Assembly (NCBI RefSeq): GCF_001187865.1
Contig: NZ_LGIT01000009.1
Location: forward strand, 1,178,001-1,242,000
Reading direction: 5' to 3'
Source of the DNA: Klebsiella sp. RIT-PI-d
Lineage (GTDB): Bacteria > Pseudomonadota > Gammaproteobacteria > Enterobacterales > Enterobacteriaceae
Length of the DNA: 64,000 nucleotides
Made by a program: the position numbers and the translations under genes
Notes under the pieces: model-generated
Seen by the model: the letters and a program-made list of their open reading frames with translations, nothing else
Database searches by the model: none
What the model was told of the DNA's origin: nothing
Shown: one piece after another, positions 36,046 through 46,362 of the stretch
Numbering within the stretch: position 1 is the first letter of the stretch
How the letters are laid out: the number at the start of each line of letters is the position of its first letter

Positions 36046-37149
36046 TTACCAGACCTGAGCGGCGATATCGGTGACCAGGCGCACTTTATCCCACTGCTGC
36101 TGCTCCGTGAGGGCATTACCTTCTTCCGTTGAGGCGAAACCACACTGCGGACTCAGACAGATCTGCTTTAAATCAACATAGTGAGCCGCTTCCTGCAACC
36201 GCGCTTTGATGCCTTCCGGGTTTTCCAGCTCGCCATTTTTAGTGGTAATTAGCCCCAGCACCACCTGCTGGTGGCCAGGGCGGATAAAACGCAGCGGCGC
36301 AAAATCACCGGAACGATCGTTGTCATATTCGAGGAAAAAGGCGTCTACATTCACCGTGCCGAACAGGATCTCTGCCACCGGCTCGTAACCACCTTCGGAG
36401 ATCCACGTTGAGCGGAAATTGCCGCGACACACGTGCAGGCTGACGATCAGATCGTCAGGCTTACCTTCCAGCGCAGTATTCAGTACGGAGGCATAAATTT
36501 TTGCCAGCTCATCAGGATCGTCGCCGCGCTCGCGCACCTGACGGCGCTGCTCGTCAGAGCAAAGATAAGCCCAGACGGTATCATCGAGCTGAAGATAGCG
36601 GCAGCCAGCGGCATAAAAGGCCTGAATAGCCTCACGCCAGGTGGTGGCTAAATCGGCAAAATAGTCACTGAGGTCGGGATAGACCGTAGCATCAATGTCT
36701 TTACGTCCACCGCGAAAATGCAGCACGCTGGGGGACGGAATAGTCATCTTCGGCTCGGCATTGCCGCTGATACTTTTCAGATAGCGGAAATCTTCGAGCA
36801 TAGGGTGTTCACCGAAGCCAAGTTTCCCGGTGACGCGCACGCCGTGAGCTTTGGTTTGTACGCCGTTAAACTGAATACCCCGATCAGAATCATAGCGTTC
36901 CACGCCGTCTAAGCCGTCGAAGAAATCGAAGTGCCACCACGCGCGACGAAATTCACCGTCGGTTACTACATGCAAGCCACACTCGCATTGCTGTTGTACG
37001 ACATGGCGGATGGCTTCATTTTCCACGTCACGAAGCTGCCGGGGCGTAATATCACCGCCCGCCAGTTGCAGACGGGCCTGTTTGATACTGTCAGGACGTA
37101 AAAAACTGCCGACGATGTCTGCGCGGTACGGACCGTGTTGGTATGACAT
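36046..37149 (-). CDS. MetE-like cobalamin-independent methyltransferase (C-terminal domain type)
   Basis: The 367-residue protein corresponds to the catalytic half of cobalamin-independent methionine synthase (YxjG/YxjH type). Zinc ligands are seen as His and Cys in 'SLHVCRGNFRS' and Cys in 'SPQCGFAST'. 'HVVTDGEFRRAWWHFDFFDG' and 'RYLQLDDTVWAYLCSD' are typical. It would move a methyl group onto homocysteine or a similar thiol, but the donor of this subfamily is not certain. It is cytosolic. The gene stands alone between urtA and the rhodanese gene. Confidence 0.85.
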   Translation of the reverse strand: MSYQHGPYRADIVGSFLRPDSIKQARLQLAGGDITPRQLRDVENEAIRHVVQQQCECGLHVVTDGEFRRAWWHFDFFDGLDGVERYDSDRGIQFNGVQTKAHGVRVTGKLGFGEHPMLEDFRYLKSISGNAEPKMTIPSPSVLHFRGGRKDIDATVYPDLSDYFADLATTWREAIQAFYAAGCRYLQLDDTVWAYLCSDEQRRQVRERGDDPDELAKIYASVLNTALEGKPDDLIVSLHVCRGNFRSTWISEGGYEPVAEILFGTVNVDAFFLEYDNDRSGDFAPLRFIRPGHQQVVLGLITTKNGELENPEGIKARLQEAAHYVDLKQICLSPQCGFASTEEGNALTEQQQWDKVRLVTDIAAQVW

Positions 37150-37303
37150 ATTTTCTCCTCATGCTGCTGGCAAATTCATTGCCAGCAGTGATAATTCAGC
37201 ATTCGAACCATTGGACTTCTGGATGGCTACATGTCTAAAAGATGACACGGCGACAGGTTTATCGCAAAGGAGAAAATTTCACGGCACTTGAAAATAATTC
37301 ATC

Positions 37304-37708
37304 TTAGCGGCTATGGGTTCCTTCGAATGCGAATCCTTCATCACTCCATCCTGTCATCCCCCCGAGCATAATTTTTACTGCCCTTCCGGCCTGAGCAATT
37401 TTCAACGCCGCTTTATCTGCGCCATTGCAGTGAGGCCCGGCGCAGTAAACCACTAACAGCATCTCTTCTGGCCACTGCGCCAGCGTCCCGGCATTGATCT
37501 GCCGATGAGGAAGATGGATCGCGCCGGGTACATGCTTTTCATTGAAGGCTGTGGGGTGTCCAATAACGTGCAGTAAAACAAAATCCTGCTGACCGTTGTT
37601 AATCGCGTCATGCACGTCAGAACAATCCGCTTCAACGGCCAGACGACGGGCGAAATGATGAATGGCTTCTTCTGGAAGCGCGGCAGGATAGTCAGTAACG
37701 TAACTCAT
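37304..37708 (-). CDS. single-domain rhodanese-like protein
   Basis: The 134-residue protein is one rhodanese domain. The active loop is 'VVYCAGPHCNGADKAA', with nucleophile C89 and a second Cys at 94. 'KHVPGAIHLPHRQI' and 'MLGGMTGWSDEGF' are family signatures. It probably handles sulfane sulfur in the cytosol. It is divergent from the FtrA-type regulator, which often accompanies it. Confidence 0.87.
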   Translation of the reverse strand: MSYVTDYPAALPEEAIHHFARRLAVEADCSDVHDAINNGQQDFVLLHVIGHPTAFNEKHVPGAIHLPHRQINAGTLAQWPEEMLLVVYCAGPHCNGADKAALKIAQAGRAVKIMLGGMTGWSDEGFAFEGTHSR

Positions 37709-37776
37709 GGCGTGTTCTCCTTGTTTGTGTTAACAATGATTTAACCAGATAACCTCTGTTAAAACCGCCCATAAAC

Positions 37777-38829
37777 ATGTCAGAAAACAGTGAAGAAATG
37801 ACAATAATTGATCCCGCTCCCGCACGACATCAGGTAGTTGTTCTCGCCTATGATGGCCTCTGTACTTTTGAATTCGGCGTCGCGGTGGAGATTTTTGGCC
37901 TGCCGCGCCCGGAATATGGCAATCGCTGGTATCAGTTTGCGGTCGCGGCGGTGGACAGTGGGGAAATGCGCGCAACGGGTGGGATTCGGATTATGGCTGA
38001 TGGTGGTCTGGATCTATTGTCCACGGCAGACACCATTATTGTTCCCGGCTGGCGCGGAGTTGATTCTCCAGTACCGGCAACGCTTGTTGCAGCATTATGT
38101 GATGCATATGCCCGGGGCTGCCGGTTGATCTCTATCTGTTCTGGCGTGTTTGTGCTGGCTGCCACCGGGCTTCTCAATGGCCTGAAGGCGACCACCCACT
38201 GGCGATATACGCAAACCCTTCAGCAGCGCTTTACCGATATTGCGGTGGTGGATGACGTTCTTTACGTTGACCATCAGCGCATCATGACGTCAGCCGGGAG
38301 CGCAGCAGGTCTCGATCTCTGTTTACATGTGGTGCGGCAAGATTATGGCCTTGAAATAGCCAATAGCGTTGCGCGACGACTGGTGATCCAGCCGCACCGC
38401 GACGGTTCCCAGCGCCAGAAGGTGACTCACCCGGTGGCAAAGGCCCGGGAAAGCCAGTCTCTCGGACAATTGTTTGATTATCTCCATCAGGATCTTGCCG
38501 GATCGCATACCCTCGACTCGCTGGCGCAACGCGCCGGAATGAGTCCCCGCACTCTGCTTCGCCGCTTTTCTCAGGCTACTGGTACGACTCCCGCACGCTG
38601 GATCCGACAACAGCGTTTGCGCCGCGCTCAGCAGTATCTTATCCAGAGTTCGCACAGTATTGAGGCGATTGCAGAGTTCACCGGGTTTTGTAACGCCAGC
38701 GTCTTGCGTCAACACTTTCGTCAGCATTTTGCCGTATCGCCGACCCGGTATCGTCGGGAGAATCGTGATGTGCTAATAGCGGAGCCTGGACAATCGGCGG
38801 ATGGCCGTAGATTTGGCACTCAGATATGA
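37777..38829 (+). CDS. ftrA: GlxA-subfamily AraC regulator FtrA
   Basis: The 350-residue protein has a DJ-1/PfpI-like domain (about 20-190; 'VVVLAYDGLCTFEFGVAVEI', 'LISICSGVFVLAATGLLNGL') and a C-terminal AraC DNA-binding domain (about 235-330; 'LDSLAQRAGMSPRTLLRRFS', 'AIAEFTGFCNASVLRQHF'). The pattern matches FtrA, named for its link to a rhodanese gene. It is likely to control the divergent rhodanese gene. The ligand is unknown. Confidence 0.85.
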   Translation: MSENSEEMTIIDPAPARHQVVVLAYDGLCTFEFGVAVEIFGLPRPEYGNRWYQFAVAAVDSGEMRATGGIRIMADGGLDLLSTADTIIVPGWRGVDSPVPATLVAALCDAYARGCRLISICSGVFVLAATGLLNGLKATTHWRYTQTLQQRFTDIAVVDDVLYVDHQRIMTSAGSAAGLDLCLHVVRQDYGLEIANSVARRLVIQPHRDGSQRQKVTHPVAKARESQSLGQLFDYLHQDLAGSHTLDSLAQRAGMSPRTLLRRFSQATGTTPARWIRQQRLRRAQQYLIQSSHSIEAIAEFTGFCNASVLRQHFRQHFAVSPTRYRRENRDVLIAEPGQSADGRRFGTQI

Positions 38830-38996
38830 TAAGAACAGTTACTAAATTGTTATTAATTTTGATGTAATGAAAATATTTTTGCTTTTATATTTGTGCATTT
38901 GCAGGTTTGTGACTAGTTTGAAACCGTTGAGTTGAACACGCCGGCCAGAGCCGGTGTTACCTACGATCGTTAACTATGCACGGTGCAACATAAAAC

Positions 38997-39239
38997 ATGT
39001 CAATACAAGAAGTCGACCAGAGCTCCCCGATGTCGTTAGGTTATGGCCATGATGATGCCGGGCAAAAAGTCATTTCTGAGATTATGCAGGATCTTTTGTC
39101 CAGAAAAACAGCTGTTAATAATAAAGATATCATTCTTGAGCTGGTTGTCCGGCTTGAAACGGAAAAAGATATCGTAAAACTGGATATCTACCGCAGTGCA
39201 CTGGAGATGGTTGTACTAAATACTCCTGACGACATTTAA
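38997..39239 (+). CDS. YmgB/AriR-like small regulatory protein
   Basis: The 80-residue protein resembles E. coli YmgB (AriR) in its second half: 'NNKDIILELVVRLETEKDIV' and 'DIYRSALEMVVLNTPDDI' align with YmgB '[20 protein letters not shown]' and 'DVIRKTLEIVLRYTADDM'. YmgB-type proteins act in biofilm, acid and Rcs-linked control. The N-terminus is different. A strong terminator follows. Upstream, AACAC and GTGTT flank a GC-rich dyad at about 38936-38960. Confidence 0.75.
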   Translation: MSIQEVDQSSPMSLGYGHDDAGQKVISEIMQDLLSRKTAVNNKDIILELVVRLETEKDIVKLDIYRSALEMVVLNTPDDI

Positions 39240-39264
39240 TTATCAGTACGCAGAACAGATGAAA

Positions 39265-39290
39265 AAAAACGGGCGAAAGCCCGTTTTTTT
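39265..39290. terminator. strong bidirectional terminator
   Basis: ACGGGC-GAAA-GCCCGT with eight A before and seven T after is a classic intrinsic terminator. It lies between the convergent ymgB-like gene (plus) and dcp (minus). Confidence 0.92.
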
Positions 39291-39346
39291 CATCTCAGGA
39301 CGGACGGTCGAATCTGACCCATTTTGTTTCCGCCCTGAAAAAGACC

Positions 39347-41392
39347 TTATCCGTTTAATCCGCGATTCACCAGCATGGGTTCAATTTGCGGATCGTGCCC
39401 GCGCCACTGCTGATAAAGTTCAGCTAAATCAGTACTGTTGCCTCGCGACAAAATCGCCTCACGGAATCTTTGCCCGTTCTCACGGTTTAAACCGCCCTGC
39501 TCGACAAACCACTGGTAGCCGTCGTCGGCCAGCATTTGGGTCCATAAATAGGCGTAGTAGCCCGCCGCGTAGCCGCCGCCGAAAATATGGGCGAAGTAGC
39601 TGCTGCGATAGCGCGGCGGAACGGCAGGCAAATCAAGCTGTTCGCGGCGGATTGCCTCGCGTTCAAACTTATCGACAGAATCGGGTATGCTATCCGCGCT
39701 GATGCTGTGCCAGTTCATATCCAGTAGAGCGGCGCTAAGCAGCTCGGTCATTTCATATCCTTTATTAAAGCGGGTGGCCTTGAGCATACTGGCCTGTAAC
39801 GCTTCGGGCATCGGCTCGCCGGTTTGGTAGTGACGGGCAAAACGGGCAAATACCTGCGGATGCGTCGCCCAGTGTTCATTAATTTGTGACGGAAACTCGA
39901 CAAAATCGCGCGGGGTGTTGGTCCCGGAGAGGCTGGCATAACGCTGAGTTGCGAACAGGCCATGAAGTGTATGACCAAACTCATGAAACAGCGTAATCAC
40001 GTCATCCCACGAGATGAGTGCCCTATGGCCTGCCGTCGGTTTCTGGTAATTACAGACGTTGTAGATGACCGGACGGGTCTTAAGCAACGTCGATTGTTCA
40101 ACAAAATTGCCCATCCATGCCCCGCCGCTTTTGGAGTCACGGGCAAAGAAATCTCCGTAGAACAACGCCAGCCCTTCACCGCTGGCGTCGAAAATTTCCC
40201 ACACCCGCACATCCGGATGATAAACAGGTATATCGACGCGCTCGACAAAACGAAGGCCAAAAAGCCGGGAAGCGGTCCAGAAAACCCCCTCTTCCAGCAC
40301 GGTGTCGAGTGCCAGATAAGGCCGGACCTGAGCGTCGTCAAAAGCCCAGGTATTTTGACGCACTTTATCAGCATAAAAATCCCAGTCCCAGGCCTGCACC
40401 TGAAAATCACCGTGCTGTTGATCAATGACCTGCTGAATTGCGGCCTGCTCAGCTTCAGCACGTGCACGAGCCGCCGGGGTAATTTCACGCATGAACGCCA
40501 GTGCCGCCGCCGGCGTTTTGGCCATCTGATCGGCCACTTTCCAGCTTGCATAATCGTCGAAACCCAGCAGGCCCGCCTGCCGGGCACGAATTTCAACCAG
40601 CCGCAGTATCAGTGATCGGGTATCGTTTTCATCGTTCTTTTCGCTGCGCAACCAGCTGCTATTAAATAACTGCTCACGCGTCTGGCGATCTTTTAACGAG
40701 GCCAGCGCAGGCTGCTGCGTGGTATTTAATAGTGGGATGAACCCGCTCTCGCTGAGTCCTCTATCTCGTGCGGCTTGCGCGGCTGCGGCAATATCATCTT
40801 CACTTAATCCAGCCAGGGATTCAGGACGCTCAACCCGTAATCCTCCGGCTTTACTTGCGGCCATCAGCCGTTGATTAAACTGGCTGGTGAGCGTTGCGGC
40901 TTCCGTGTTCCATTTTTTTAGCCCGGCTTTATCCGCCTCGTTAAGCCTTGCGCCTGCCAGCACGAACTGCTGCCTGACCACCTCAACCAGACGGTACGAC
41001 TCGTCATCCAGCGCCAGCGCTTCACGCTGCTGCCATACCTGCTCAACGCGCTGAAAAAGCGCATCATTGAGGTAAATATCGTTTGCCAGCGCAGCCAGCT
41101 CGGCGGAAAACTGCTCATCAAGGATTTGTAGCGCATCGCTGGTATGGGCATGAGACATGGCAAAAAATACGTTAGTTACCCTCGTCAACAGCGCGCCGCT
41201 TTTTTCGAGCGCCACAAAGGTGTTTTCAATATCAGGCGATGCCGGGTTTTGAATAATAGCCTTAATGTCTTCGCGCTTAAGGCGTAGCCCTTCATCAAAG
41301 GCCGGGCGATAATGGCTTGCATCTATCCGATCGAAAGGCGGTGCCTGATAAGGCAATGTACTTGCACTAAAAAAGGGATTGTTTATTAACAT
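39347..41392 (-). CDS. dcp: peptidyl-dipeptidase Dcp
   Basis: This 681-residue M3-family zinc peptidase removes dipeptides from the C-terminus of peptides in the cytosol or periplasm. The zinc site HExxH is 'FHEFGHTLHG' at about residue 470. 'GFDDYASWKVADQMAKTPAA' and 'HIFGGGYAAGYYAYLW' match Dcp and oligopeptidase A. GGAG precedes the ATG. It is divergent from ydfG as in E. coli. Confidence 0.94.
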   Translation of the reverse strand: MLINNPFFSASTLPYQAPPFDRIDASHYRPAFDEGLRLKREDIKAIIQNPASPDIENTFVALEKSGALLTRVTNVFFAMSHAHTSDALQILDEQFSAELAALANDIYLNDALFQRVEQVWQQREALALDDESYRLVEVVRQQFVLAGARLNEADKAGLKKWNTEAATLTSQFNQRLMAASKAGGLRVERPESLAGLSEDDIAAAAQAARDRGLSESGFIPLLNTTQQPALASLKDRQTREQLFNSSWLRSEKNDENDTRSLILRLVEIRARQAGLLGFDDYASWKVADQMAKTPAAALAFMREITPAARARAEAEQAAIQQVIDQQHGDFQVQAWDWDFYADKVRQNTWAFDDAQVRPYLALDTVLEEGVFWTASRLFGLRFVERVDIPVYHPDVRVWEIFDASGEGLALFYGDFFARDSKSGGAWMGNFVEQSTLLKTRPVIYNVCNYQKPTAGHRALISWDDVITLFHEFGHTLHGLFATQRYASLSGTNTPRDFVEFPSQINEHWATHPQVFARFARHYQTGEPMPEALQASMLKATRFNKGYEMTELLSAALLDMNWHSISADSIPDSVDKFEREAIRREQLDLPAVPPRYRSSYFAHIFGGGYAAGYYAYLWTQMLADDGYQWFVEQGGLNRENGQRFREAILSRGNSTDLAELYQQWRGHDPQIEPMLVNRGLNG

Positions 41393-41595
41393 TATTTTCT
41401 CCAGAGGCGTAACCGGCTGTGTTCGAAAGCATTGCTGCGATAGTACGCCTTTTTAGACATTCGCCCAAAAATAGCGTGGATTGGCAGGTAATCCAAACGT
41501 TGACGAGACTTTTTTGCCACACTTAACTTCGGTTTCCCGCAATTCGGGACGCATGGTAAAGTTATACAACACAAAAAGCTTTGAGGAACAGTGAG

Positions 41596-42342
41596 ATGAT
41601 TATTCTGGTAACCGGCGCTACAGCGGGATTTGGTGAAAGCATTACGCGTCGTTTCGTTGAGAATGGGCATAAAGTCATTATCACCGGTCGACGTCAGGAG
41701 CGTCTTCAGGCGCTGAAAGACGAGCTGGGCGATGCCATTTACCCCCTTCAGCTGGATGTCCGCGATCGTGCAGCCATTGAGGAACAATTGGCTTCTCTCC
41801 CGGCCGACTGGCGCGAGATCGATATCCTGGTGAATAACGCCGGGCTGGCGCTGGGCATGGAGCCGGCGCACAAAGCGAGTGTCGAAGACTGGGAGAACAT
41901 GATCGACACCAATAATAAGGGCCTGGTATATATGACCCGCGCCATCCTGCCCGGGATGGTTGAGCGCAACCGCGGGCACGTGATCAATCTCGGTTCAACC
42001 GCGGGTAGCTGGCCGTATGCCGGGGGCAACGTTTATGGTGCGACCAAAGCCTTTGTGCAACAGTTTAGCCTTAACCTGCGTACCGATCTTCACGGTACGG
42101 CGATTCGCGTCACTAATATTGAGCCGGGGCTGGCTGGCGGTACGGAGTTTTCCAATGTCCGTTTTAAAGGCGATGATGCTAAAGCGGAAAAAACCTACGA
42201 AAACACCACCGCGCTGTCCGCGGAAGATATTGCTGAAGCGGTCTGGTGGGTGGGAACGCTGCCAAAACACGTCAATATCAATACCCTTGAGATGATGCCT
42301 GTTTGCCAGACTTGGGCAGGACTAAGTGTGCATCGCGGTTAA
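41596..42342 (+). CDS. ydfG: NADP-dependent 3-hydroxy acid dehydrogenase YdfG
   Basis: The ATG at 41596 gives 248 residues, the E. coli length. It is a short-chain dehydrogenase: nucleotide motif 'TGATAGFG', 'NNAG' and the catalytic pair in 'VYGATKAF'. In E. coli it oxidises serine, allothreonine and 3-hydroxypropionate and reduces malonic semialdehyde. 'NIEPGLAGGTEFSNVRFKGD' is characteristic. GAGGAA lies upstream. Confidence 0.95.
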   Translation: MIILVTGATAGFGESITRRFVENGHKVIITGRRQERLQALKDELGDAIYPLQLDVRDRAAIEEQLASLPADWREIDILVNNAGLALGMEPAHKASVEDWENMIDTNNKGLVYMTRAILPGMVERNRGHVINLGSTAGSWPYAGGNVYGATKAFVQQFSLNLRTDLHGTAIRVTNIEPGLAGGTEFSNVRFKGDDAKAEKTYENTTALSAEDIAEAVWWVGTLPKHVNINTLEMMPVCQTWAGLSVHRG

Positions 42343-42432
42343 TTTTTTTATTGCCCGGCCGAAAGGTCGGGTATTGAAAACGGGAAAGTGGTGTTAAAAT
42401 CAGCCGGTTAATCGCCTAATAAGTAAAAATGA

Positions 42433-43119
42433 ATGACCTTCGAAACTCAACTGAACCCTACACAACCTGTTAATCAGCAGATTTATCGGATCCTGCGCCG
42501 CGATATCGTGCATTGTCTGATCCCGCCCGGTACGCCGCTGTCTGAAAAAGAAATTTCAGTCCGCTTCGATGTCTCTCGTCAGCCGGTACGTGAAGCGTTT
42601 ATTAAACTTGCCGAAAATGGGCTGATTCAGATCCGTCCGCAGCGAGGCAGCTACGTTAATAAAATTTCGCTTTCTCAGGTCAGCAATGGTTGTTTTGTGC
42701 GACAGGCCATCGAATGTGCGGTTGCCCGCCGGGCAGCGGGAATGGTCACCGATGCGCAACTTTATCCGCTGGAGCAAAACCTGCATCAACAACGCATTGC
42801 CATCGATCGTAAACAACTTAACGATTTTTTTCTGCTTGATGATGAGTTTCATCAGAAACTGGCGCTGATTGCCGACTGCCAGCTGGCGTGGGATACCATT
42901 GAAAATATTAAAGCGACTATCGACCGTGTACGCTACATGAGCCTCGATCATATCTCCCCGCCGGAAATGTTGCTTCGTCAGCATCTCGATATTTTTGCCG
43001 CACTCACGCAGCGTGATGCTGATGCAATCGAAAATGCAATGGCGTTGCATTTGCAGGAGATCAGCGGTTCTGTACAGCTGATCCGTCAGGAAAATAGCGA
43101 CTGGTTTAGTGAAGATTAA
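42433..43119 (+). CDS. rspR: GntR/FCD regulator RspR (YdfH)
   Basis: The 228-residue protein matches E. coli RspR: '[20 protein letters not shown]', '[20 protein letters not shown]' (winged helix) and an FCD ligand domain with '[20 protein letters not shown]'. In E. coli it represses rspAB. Here the hexuronate set rspA to ydfI lies convergently next to it, so it is the obvious local regulator. Confidence 0.93.
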   Translation: MTFETQLNPTQPVNQQIYRILRRDIVHCLIPPGTPLSEKEISVRFDVSRQPVREAFIKLAENGLIQIRPQRGSYVNKISLSQVSNGCFVRQAIECAVARRAAGMVTDAQLYPLEQNLHQQRIAIDRKQLNDFFLLDDEFHQKLALIADCQLAWDTIENIKATIDRVRYMSLDHISPPEMLLRQHLDIFAALTQRDADAIENAMALHLQEISGSVQLIRQENSDWFSED

Positions 43120-43137
43120 GTCAAAGAAGAATAACAA

Positions 43138-43162
43138 GCCGGACGCGGTGGCTGCGCCCGGC
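43138..43162. terminator. terminator between rspR and ydfI
   Basis: GCCGGACGC and GCGCCCGGC can pair over nine positions with one mismatch around a seven-base loop, between two convergent genes. No long T-run follows. Confidence 0.5.
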
Positions 43163-43176
43163 TCTGTGCACTGTGA

Positions 43177-44640
43177 TTAGCGTGGCGCCATGACCTGTGC
43201 AACGGTCGCTTTCGCACCTTGTGCCAGCAGTTGCTGGTAAGCCCGGCTCACATGGCCGATGAATTCGCTGTTATCCGCCAGTGTTTTACCAAAAATGGCC
43301 TCAATGCCCAGCAGTGCCTGAACCCGCGCTTCACCCTCTTCACTGCTGCTCACCGCATTCTGAATAATCGCGAGGAGCGGATCGCACACGTCAATCGCAT
43401 TCCCCTGTTCATCCACGCCACCAACGTAGCGCATCCAGCCTGCCACGCCGAGTGCCAGCAGATCGAAGCGGCTCCGATCTGCAAGATGCCAGCGAATAGA
43501 GTCCAGCATTCTTTGCGGAAGTTTCTGGCTCCCGTCCATCGCAATTTGCCAGGTGCGGTGGCGCAGAGCCGGATTGCTGTAGCGTTCAATCAGACGATCG
43601 GCATAATTTTTTAGGTCAACACCCTGCACTTTTAATGTCGGCGCCTGCTCCTGCAACATCAATGCATGTGCGGCACGACGGTAGTTAGCATCATCCATAC
43701 AGTCGTTGATATGCTGATAACCGGCAAGATAGCCAAGATACGCCAGGAATGAGTGGCTGCCATTGAGCATTCGCAGTTTCATTTCTTCAAAAGGCAGAAC
43801 ATCGGCAACCAGTTCCGCCCCGGCTTTTTCCCAGGCGGGTCGGCCCGCGACAAAGTTGTCTTCAATAACCCACTGACGGAAAGGCTCACAGGCAACACCT
43901 GCTGGATCGGAAACACCGGTGATCTGCTCAATTTTGGCCAGCGTATCCGCCGTTACGGCCGGGACGATACGATCCACCATGGTTGAAGGGAACGTAACGT
44001 GCTGCTCGATCCAGTCTGCCAGCTCATTACTGATATGGCGAGCATAGGTACAGACCACATTACGCATAACATGACCGTTCTCAGGCATATTATCGCAGGA
44101 CATGACGCTGAACGCCGACAGACCAGCAGCCTTACGTCGCGCCAGCGCTTCAACCACCACACCGACGGCGGATGCCGGCTGTTGCGGGTGCTGGAGGTCA
44201 TTCACAATAAGCGGATGATCGAGCATCAGCTGCCCGGTAGCTGGAGAATGACAATATCCTTTCTCGGTAATGGTTAATGACACAATCGCAATTTGTGGCT
44301 CACACATTTTCGCCAGCACGGCCTCCATGCCGTCTACCTGAGCATGAAGTGCTTCTTTAATCACGCCGACAACGCGCGCAGTCCAGGCATCGGCAGACAT
44401 CTCTGCTACCGTATATAAATTGTCCTGTTTTTTCAGATCGGCAATTTGCTGTTCGCCGCCAATCAAATTAACTTCAATATAGCCCCAGTCACTGCCGTGC
44501 TCAGAAGCCAGAATATCCGCATATACCCCCTGATGTGCCCGATGAAATGCACCGAAACCGAGATGCACAATACGTGGGATCAGTTTGCTCCGATCGTAGG
44601 TCGGAAGAGTTGCTTTTGCTTTTAACAGTCCGTTTTCCAT
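43177..44640 (-). CDS. ydfI: fructuronate/mannonate oxidoreductase-like enzyme YdfI
   Basis: The 487-residue polyol/hexuronate dehydrogenase belongs to the UxuB/mannitol dehydrogenase family. '[20 protein letters not shown]' is the nucleotide-binding start and '[20 protein letters not shown]' holds the catalytic lysine region. By family it interconverts fructuronate and mannonate with NAD(H). It is the last gene of the minus-strand hexuronate set, 151 bases after the GPH transporter. The gap holds TTGGTTTAACTGG and GGTATAACAA, similar to hexuronate operators. Confidence 0.9.
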   Translation of the reverse strand: MENGLLKAKATLPTYDRSKLIPRIVHLGFGAFHRAHQGVYADILASEHGSDWGYIEVNLIGGEQQIADLKKQDNLYTVAEMSADAWTARVVGVIKEALHAQVDGMEAVLAKMCEPQIAIVSLTITEKGYCHSPATGQLMLDHPLIVNDLQHPQQPASAVGVVVEALARRKAAGLSAFSVMSCDNMPENGHVMRNVVCTYARHISNELADWIEQHVTFPSTMVDRIVPAVTADTLAKIEQITGVSDPAGVACEPFRQWVIEDNFVAGRPAWEKAGAELVADVLPFEEMKLRMLNGSHSFLAYLGYLAGYQHINDCMDDANYRRAAHALMLQEQAPTLKVQGVDLKNYADRLIERYSNPALRHRTWQIAMDGSQKLPQRMLDSIRWHLADRSRFDLLALGVAGWMRYVGGVDEQGNAIDVCDPLLAIIQNAVSSSEEGEARVQALLGIEAIFGKTLADNSEFIGHVSRAYQQLLAQGAKATVAQVMAPR

Positions 44641-44791
44641 TTTTAGCTCGCTATATGGATGTTTTCACTGCACCAGATTACCCGCTGATGCAGCGAATAC
44701 ATTGATTTGTATTAAACTTGGTTTAACTGGTATAACAAAAAACTTAACTTGTGTGACAGGCTTAAGGTTATTCTCAGTGCGTCAGGACACC

Positions 44792-46336
44792 TTAGTTTGC
44801 GTTAGAGAGGGTATTGGTTGGTGTCGTCTTTGACTGGGCTGATTCATGCCACAATTGCTCATAGCGATAGCCAGTAAGATCTTCCACAATACGACGTGTT
44901 TCAGGCGTCACATCCTGCTTAGCCCCGTTAGCTTTCAGACGCTCAACCTCATCGACAAAGATTTTGTGCGTCTGTTTATTCAGATGGAACGTCAGTGCCT
45001 GCCACAGCGCAATAATCAGCAAGCCGGCGGTACCTGCAAATAACAGTATGGCAATCATGTTGATCGCCTCTGGCGGCTGGACCTGGCTGCCTTTGACGTA
45101 GCCGCCAAACTGCAACAGAAGCCCTACTACAAACGTGGCAATAGCAACGGTCGTTTTACGTGAGAATGTCATCACAGCGGCAAACAACCCTTCCCGCCGC
45201 TGACGGGTGATCATCTCGTCAATATCCGGAATAAACGGAAAGACGTTCCACGGCGTGAACTCCAGAACGCAGCGACCAACCTGGTAAACACCTGCCAGCA
45301 CGATAAGCGTCGGAATGGTATTCCACCCCGGAAACTGGTAAACGACAAAGAAGCCCAGCAGGCAAAGCAACATTACGCAATACGCAAAGGTATACAGGCG
45401 TGACGGGCCATATTTGATAATGGCAAGCCCGGCCAGTAAGGTAACCGGCAGGCCAACAATACTCATTGATAATAAACTGCCGGCAAATGCCGATGAGACA
45501 TTCAGGCAATATACGCAGAAAAAGACGAAAACCGTGTTGTAGACATCCTTGCCGGTGAATGAGAAAAGATAGATAGCCAGATGTTTTCTGAACGCTCTGA
45601 CCCTTAGTGTTGAGGCATAATCTTTAAACAAACCGCCAACCATACTGATATTTTCACCAAACGTCCGCGGTACGGCTTTACTTTCAAGCTCTGCGAGCAT
45701 TTCAGGTGTTAATTCACGCTCCCATGTCACTTTCCATGAAATAAACACGCAAACCATAAACAGGATGGCAAACACGATGCCATTAATCAGGTAGGCATTG
45801 GCATTATGTTCACCAAAATGCTTGATCAGCAGGCCAGGAATAAAGGTGGCAAGAAATGTCCCGGTCGCCGATAAAAACATACGGCAGGTAGACAGTTTTG
45901 TCCGGGAATTAAAATCTTTAGTCATCTCTGAGGGCAATGTTTCCCAGGGGATAAGAACCATTGCGGCAATAACCTCGAAAGCCAGGTAGACCGCCAGATA
46001 AAAGCCATAGCTCATGCCATCGAGCCACAGCAAAGCATACACCAGCATTAACGGTGCGCCAATTAACAGGAAAAAACGGCGGCGGCCAAATTTCTTACCT
46101 AATATATTTTTATAAAAGTGGTCGGTGAAACTTCCCATAAACAAACTGACCACAGCGTCCACGATACGGGCGATAGCGACAATTGAGGCGGCCTCAACCG
46201 GAGAAAGGCCAACAAAGGTGGTATAAAAGAATAATAACCATGCACCAATAACGGTGAAAGCACCACCGCCCATAATATCGGTCAGGCCATAACCAATACT
46301 CTTCGGTATGGTTATTTTTTTATTTTTGTGCGTCAT
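44792..46336 (-). CDS. GPH-family cation symporter, probably for glucuronides or hexuronates
   Basis: The 514-residue protein has twelve membrane segments and reads like the glycoside-pentoside-hexuronide family: 'SIGYGLTDIMGGGAFTVIGA', 'SFTDHFYKNILGKKFGRRRF', 'WETLPSEMTKDFNSRTKLST'. The substrate is inferred from the neighbours, 26 bases from uxaC on one side and ydfI on the other. It has no counterpart at this place in E. coli. Confidence 0.87.
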   Translation of the reverse strand: MTHKNKKITIPKSIGYGLTDIMGGGAFTVIGAWLLFFYTTFVGLSPVEAASIVAIARIVDAVVSLFMGSFTDHFYKNILGKKFGRRRFFLLIGAPLMLVYALLWLDGMSYGFYLAVYLAFEVIAAMVLIPWETLPSEMTKDFNSRTKLSTCRMFLSATGTFLATFIPGLLIKHFGEHNANAYLINGIVFAILFMVCVFISWKVTWERELTPEMLAELESKAVPRTFGENISMVGGLFKDYASTLRVRAFRKHLAIYLFSFTGKDVYNTVFVFFCVYCLNVSSAFAGSLLSMSIVGLPVTLLAGLAIIKYGPSRLYTFAYCVMLLCLLGFFVVYQFPGWNTIPTLIVLAGVYQVGRCVLEFTPWNVFPFIPDIDEMITRQRREGLFAAVMTFSRKTTVAIATFVVGLLLQFGGYVKGSQVQPPEAINMIAILLFAGTAGLLIIALWQALTFHLNKQTHKIFVDEVERLKANGAKQDVTPETRRIVEDLTGYRYEQLWHESAQSKTTPTNTLSNAN

Positions 46337-46362
46337 GTTCTATCCTCAGCGAAAACTTTCAA

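Noticed and set aside
39962-40615. Long frames on both strands inside dcp
   Set aside because: They overlap the catalytic part of dcp in other frames; only the dcp frame carries family motifs.
41392-41979. 195-codon minus-strand frame upstream of dcp
   Set aside because: It is antisense to ydfG, covers the ydfG/dcp promoter region and has no family resemblance.
42354-42371. Hairpin CCCGGCC-GAAA-GGTCGGG after ydfG
   Set aside because: The stem is good, but the T-run precedes rather than follows it on the plus strand, so its role as the ydfG terminator is doubtful.
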